Below, one piece after another: positions 62,258 to 64,000 of a stretch of DNA of 64,000 bases (position 1 is the stretch's first letter; each line of letters starts with the position of its first letter). The DNA lies in NCBI GenBank assembly GCA_965224105.1, contig CBDCYH010000002.1:2046001-2110000 (forward strand), written 5' to 3'. The DNA is from CBDCYH01 sp965224105. GTDB lineage: Bacteria > Bacteroidota > Rhodothermia > Rhodothermales > JABDKH01. A program made the position numbers and the translations under genes. The notes below the pieces were generated by a model, which was not told the DNA's origin, did not search any database, and saw nothing but the letters and a program-made list of their open reading frames with translations.

Positions 62258-63529
62258 GTGTCTGAAAATTTATTCAGTGGGTATATGATGATGAAGCATG
62301 AACTTTTTGGAGGCAATTCTGCCTGGGATACGTTCATTAGCTTGATAGCTGTTCTGTGTGCTGTGATTGTCCCTCTTTGGCTTGTGTTGGACGTTCCGCG
62401 TTTCTACGGTGTTGGAGCAGAGTTAGTCATAACACTACTTTTTGTTGCAGACATTGTGGTCCGGATTAGAGCCGGTGGTTATCGAGGTGGATCAAAGCCA
62501 ATGCGGCGCTACCAATCCGGGGGCTTCCTGGTGGATATTTTGGCAGCCCTTCCCCTGGTTCTCATCAGTGGTCCATCAGTGTGGCAATTGCTGCGTGTGC
62601 TGAAGTTGTACCGGGTTGGTGGATTTCTGCGAACGTGGCGTCGCACGCATATCGGTAACACGAATGCTCTTTCTCTTGCATATTTCGTGTTCTGGCTTAC
62701 CGTCCTTGCGCACTGGATCACCTGCGGATGGATGGCACTACGAAATACCGCCTCCGACACGGTTACGCAGTATTTGGATGCACTCTATTGGACGGTGATG
62801 ACGCTCACGACGGTCGGGTATGGGGATGTTGTTCCATCCAATAATCTGCAAACTCTCTACGCGGTGATTGTCATGATTATCGGAGCTGGAGTGTACGGCT
62901 ACGTCGTCGCAAACATTGCCCGCATGCTGTCCAATATGGACCCGGCCAAGGCTGCATATCTGAAAGAAAGGGATCAACTTTCTTCCTTTATGCGATATCG
63001 AAACTTACCCGCCTCGTTGCAACATCGGATTCACGACTACTACGATCATCTCTGGGAGCAACAACTATTCTATTCCGAGTCGAATGTGCTTCATTCGCTC
63101 TCACCATCTCTGCAGACCGAAGTGTCGCTTGCTCTGCGAAAAGATATCATCGAGAACGTCCCTCTGTTCAGTGGAGCCACTCCCGCTTTTATCCGCGATG
63201 TTGCTTCGGAATTGGAGGCTGTCGTTTATGCTCCGGGTGATTACATCATCCGGGCAGGCCAGGTCGGCACCACGATGTTTTTCATCAACAGAGGTACCGC
63301 CGATGTGCTTTCCGAAGATGGCGCGACAGTATTCAGAAGGGTTGAAGCAGGGGATTACTTTGGGGAGATCGCCTTATTTCTGGATGTACCGCGATCTGCA
63401 AGTGTCAAAGCAACGTCGTACTGCGACTTGTATCGCCTGGATAAGAAGCAATTTACCCGTCTCCAGCAATTCTATCCTGACGTCGCCTCCAAAATGGAGC
63501 GGAGAGCGCGTGAGCGTTTTGACAGGTAG
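62258..63529 (+). CDS. Cyclic-nucleotide-binding voltage-type potassium channel
   Basis: Encodes 423 residues from a GTG at 62258 (ATGs at 62285-62291 are alternatives). Six transmembrane segments (S1 DTFISLIAVLCAVIVPLWL; S4 VWQLLRVLKLYRVGGFLRTW with few charges) and a pore with the potassium filter LTTVGYGDVVP (about residue 185). A C-linker (YRNLPASLQHRIHDYYDHLW) leads to a cyclic-nucleotide-binding domain (about 300-405; AGDYFGEIALFLDVPRSASV, the phosphate-binding cassette with the Arg). Prokaryotic CNG/HCN-like channel; ligand may be cAMP. Standalone gene. Confidence 0.95.
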   Translation: MSENLFSGYMMMKHELFGGNSAWDTFISLIAVLCAVIVPLWLVLDVPRFYGVGAELVITLLFVADIVVRIRAGGYRGGSKPMRRYQSGGFLVDILAALPLVLISGPSVWQLLRVLKLYRVGGFLRTWRRTHIGNTNALSLAYFVFWLTVLAHWITCGWMALRNTASDTVTQYLDALYWTVMTLTTVGYGDVVPSNNLQTLYAVIVMIIGAGVYGYVVANIARMLSNMDPAKAAYLKERDQLSSFMRYRNLPASLQHRIHDYYDHLWEQQLFYSESNVLHSLSPSLQTEVSLALRKDIIENVPLFSGATPAFIRDVASELEAVVYAPGDYIIRAGQVGTTMFFINRGTADVLSEDGATVFRRVEAGDYFGEIALFLDVPRSASVKATSYCDLYRLDKKQFTRLQQFYPDVASKMERRARERFDR

Positions 63530-63549
63530 CGGGGGCCCGGGGTTTTAGT

Positions 63550-64000
63550 CTAGATGGCAAAGACCAGGTAGATAAGCACGACGACGGAGACAATAGCCAG
63601 GCTAGCAGCTTTGGTGTGCTTCCACTGTGTTAGGTCAACGTCTCCCGAGTACCTCTGCTCGAATGGCGTTTCTCGTGGATACATCTTTCCCAGGACAAGC
63701 ATCATTATCACCGACAACACAAAGACAATCCCCATATAATGGAAGAAGTTCATGTACTGCGTGATGGCATCCTTCAACACGAACGATCCTATGATCATTG
63801 CGGCGAGACTTGAAAGTAAGGTTGCGACTGCCGCTGTTCCGGAGGCTCGTTTGTCAAGGAGTCCCACGACTACAATCGCGAGGAGAGGAATGAAGTAGAT
63901 CCCGTTCATGTCCTGGAGGTATTGAAAAATACCTCCAGCGCGGGTTAGGAGCGGAGCTGTGAGCATGGCGAAAATAGCTACTCCGATGCCAACAATTTTA
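63550..64000 (-). CDS. Sodium:solute symporter, C-terminal part (cut by window edge)
   Basis: The frame is open from 63550 to the window end; the first visible residues are KIVGIGVAIFAMLTAPLLTR. It contains the last five or so transmembrane segments of a SLC5/SSS symporter: IFQYLQDMNGIYFIPLLAIV is the hallmark seen in SGLT-type transporters (Vibrio vSGLT), followed by the TM segments AAVATLLSSLAAMIIGSFVL, YMGIVFVLSVIMMLVLG and SLAIVSVVVLIYLVFAI. Substrate (sugar or other) cannot be assigned from the tail. Convergent with the potassium channel gene. Confidence 0.9.
   Translation of the reverse strand, partial: KIVGIGVAIFAMLTAPLLTRAGGIFQYLQDMNGIYFIPLLAIVVVGLLDKRASGTAAVATLLSSLAAMIIGSFVLKDAITQYMNFFHYMGIVFVLSVIMMLVLGKMYPRETPFEQRYSGDVDLTQWKHTKAASLAIVSVVVLIYLVFAI

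Noticed and set aside
63530..63549. GGGGGCCCGGGGTTTT between convergent genes considered as a bidirectional terminator
   Set aside because: The palindrome leaves too small a loop for a stable hairpin, and the T-run is only four bases.

Overview
The window is a gene-dense stretch of a bacterial chromosome with a diderm (outer-membrane) cell plan: lipoproteins with clear lipoboxes, TamA/TamB, an Mla-type lipid transporter and several predicted outer-membrane beta-barrels. The gene set (the GlmU-like alternative nucleotidyltransferase, two DUF4252 proteins next to an ECF sigma factor, a long-form IspH, a LemA/TPM pair, a deoxynucleoside kinase, an ECF-rich regulatory layout) fits the Bacteroidota/Rhodothermota/Balneolota (FCB) group; Rhodothermia or Balneolia is my best guess, but no rRNA or other decisive marker is present. 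I saw no tRNA, rRNA, CRISPR array, insertion sequence, phage gene or plasmid gene. No gap between genes exceeds 300 bases.

Region 1 (1-17.0 kb, minus strand) is a long co-directional envelope block. In transcription order it holds ClpX, a DUF4097 lipoprotein, a TamA/BamA-like barrel, a 1669-residue TamB-like protein, MlaE, MlaF, MlaD, a small membrane protein, Tgt, IspH, a methyltransferase and two lipoproteins (the last cut by the window edge). Region 2 (17.2-31 kb) holds housekeeping and metabolic genes on both strands: an RsmB/F-type rRNA methyltransferase, a secreted multicopper oxidase with a secreted amidohydrolase, EcsC, a barrel protein coupled to a deoxynucleoside kinase, phosphofructokinase, an OPT transporter, a metal-dependent hydrolase, a further envelope protein and a phosphodiesterase. 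Region 3 (31-38.7 kb) holds a GAF-GAF-SpoIIE phosphatase, an alternative GlmU, a fructose-6-phosphate aldolase type transaldolase, a beta-CASP RNase-like hydrolase, a C-terminal processing protease and a methyltransferase.

Region 4 (38.8-49.8 kb) is the regulatory centre. A plus-strand operon encodes an ECF sigma factor, its anti-sigma factor and two exported DUF4252 proteins, followed by LemA and a TPM protein. Facing it is a minus-strand operon encoding a surface subtilisin with an altered catalytic triad, a large divergent sigma factor, an anti-sigma factor with two zinc fingers and an extracytoplasmic Ig-like domain, and a barrel protein with an N-terminal Ig-like domain. I regard this second operon as the best candidate for an undescribed signalling system.

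Region 5 (49.8-64 kb) holds a TPR protein, a LysM/RlpA-like wall protein, an FMN reductase, a glycosyltransferase/methyltransferase/FkbM trio, a proteasome-type hydrolase interrupted by an in-frame TAG, a conserved lipoprotein, a Nat-type ABC exporter, the first two oxidative pentose phosphate enzymes (pgl, zwf), an aldo/keto reductase, an SGNH-like lipoprotein, a cyclic-nucleotide-binding potassium channel and the C-terminus of a sodium:solute symporter.

The sequence-level oddities most worth checking are a Tgt that has lost three of its four zinc ligands, the subtilisin with Glu in place of the catalytic Asp, and the amber codon inside an otherwise intact Ntn hydrolase.
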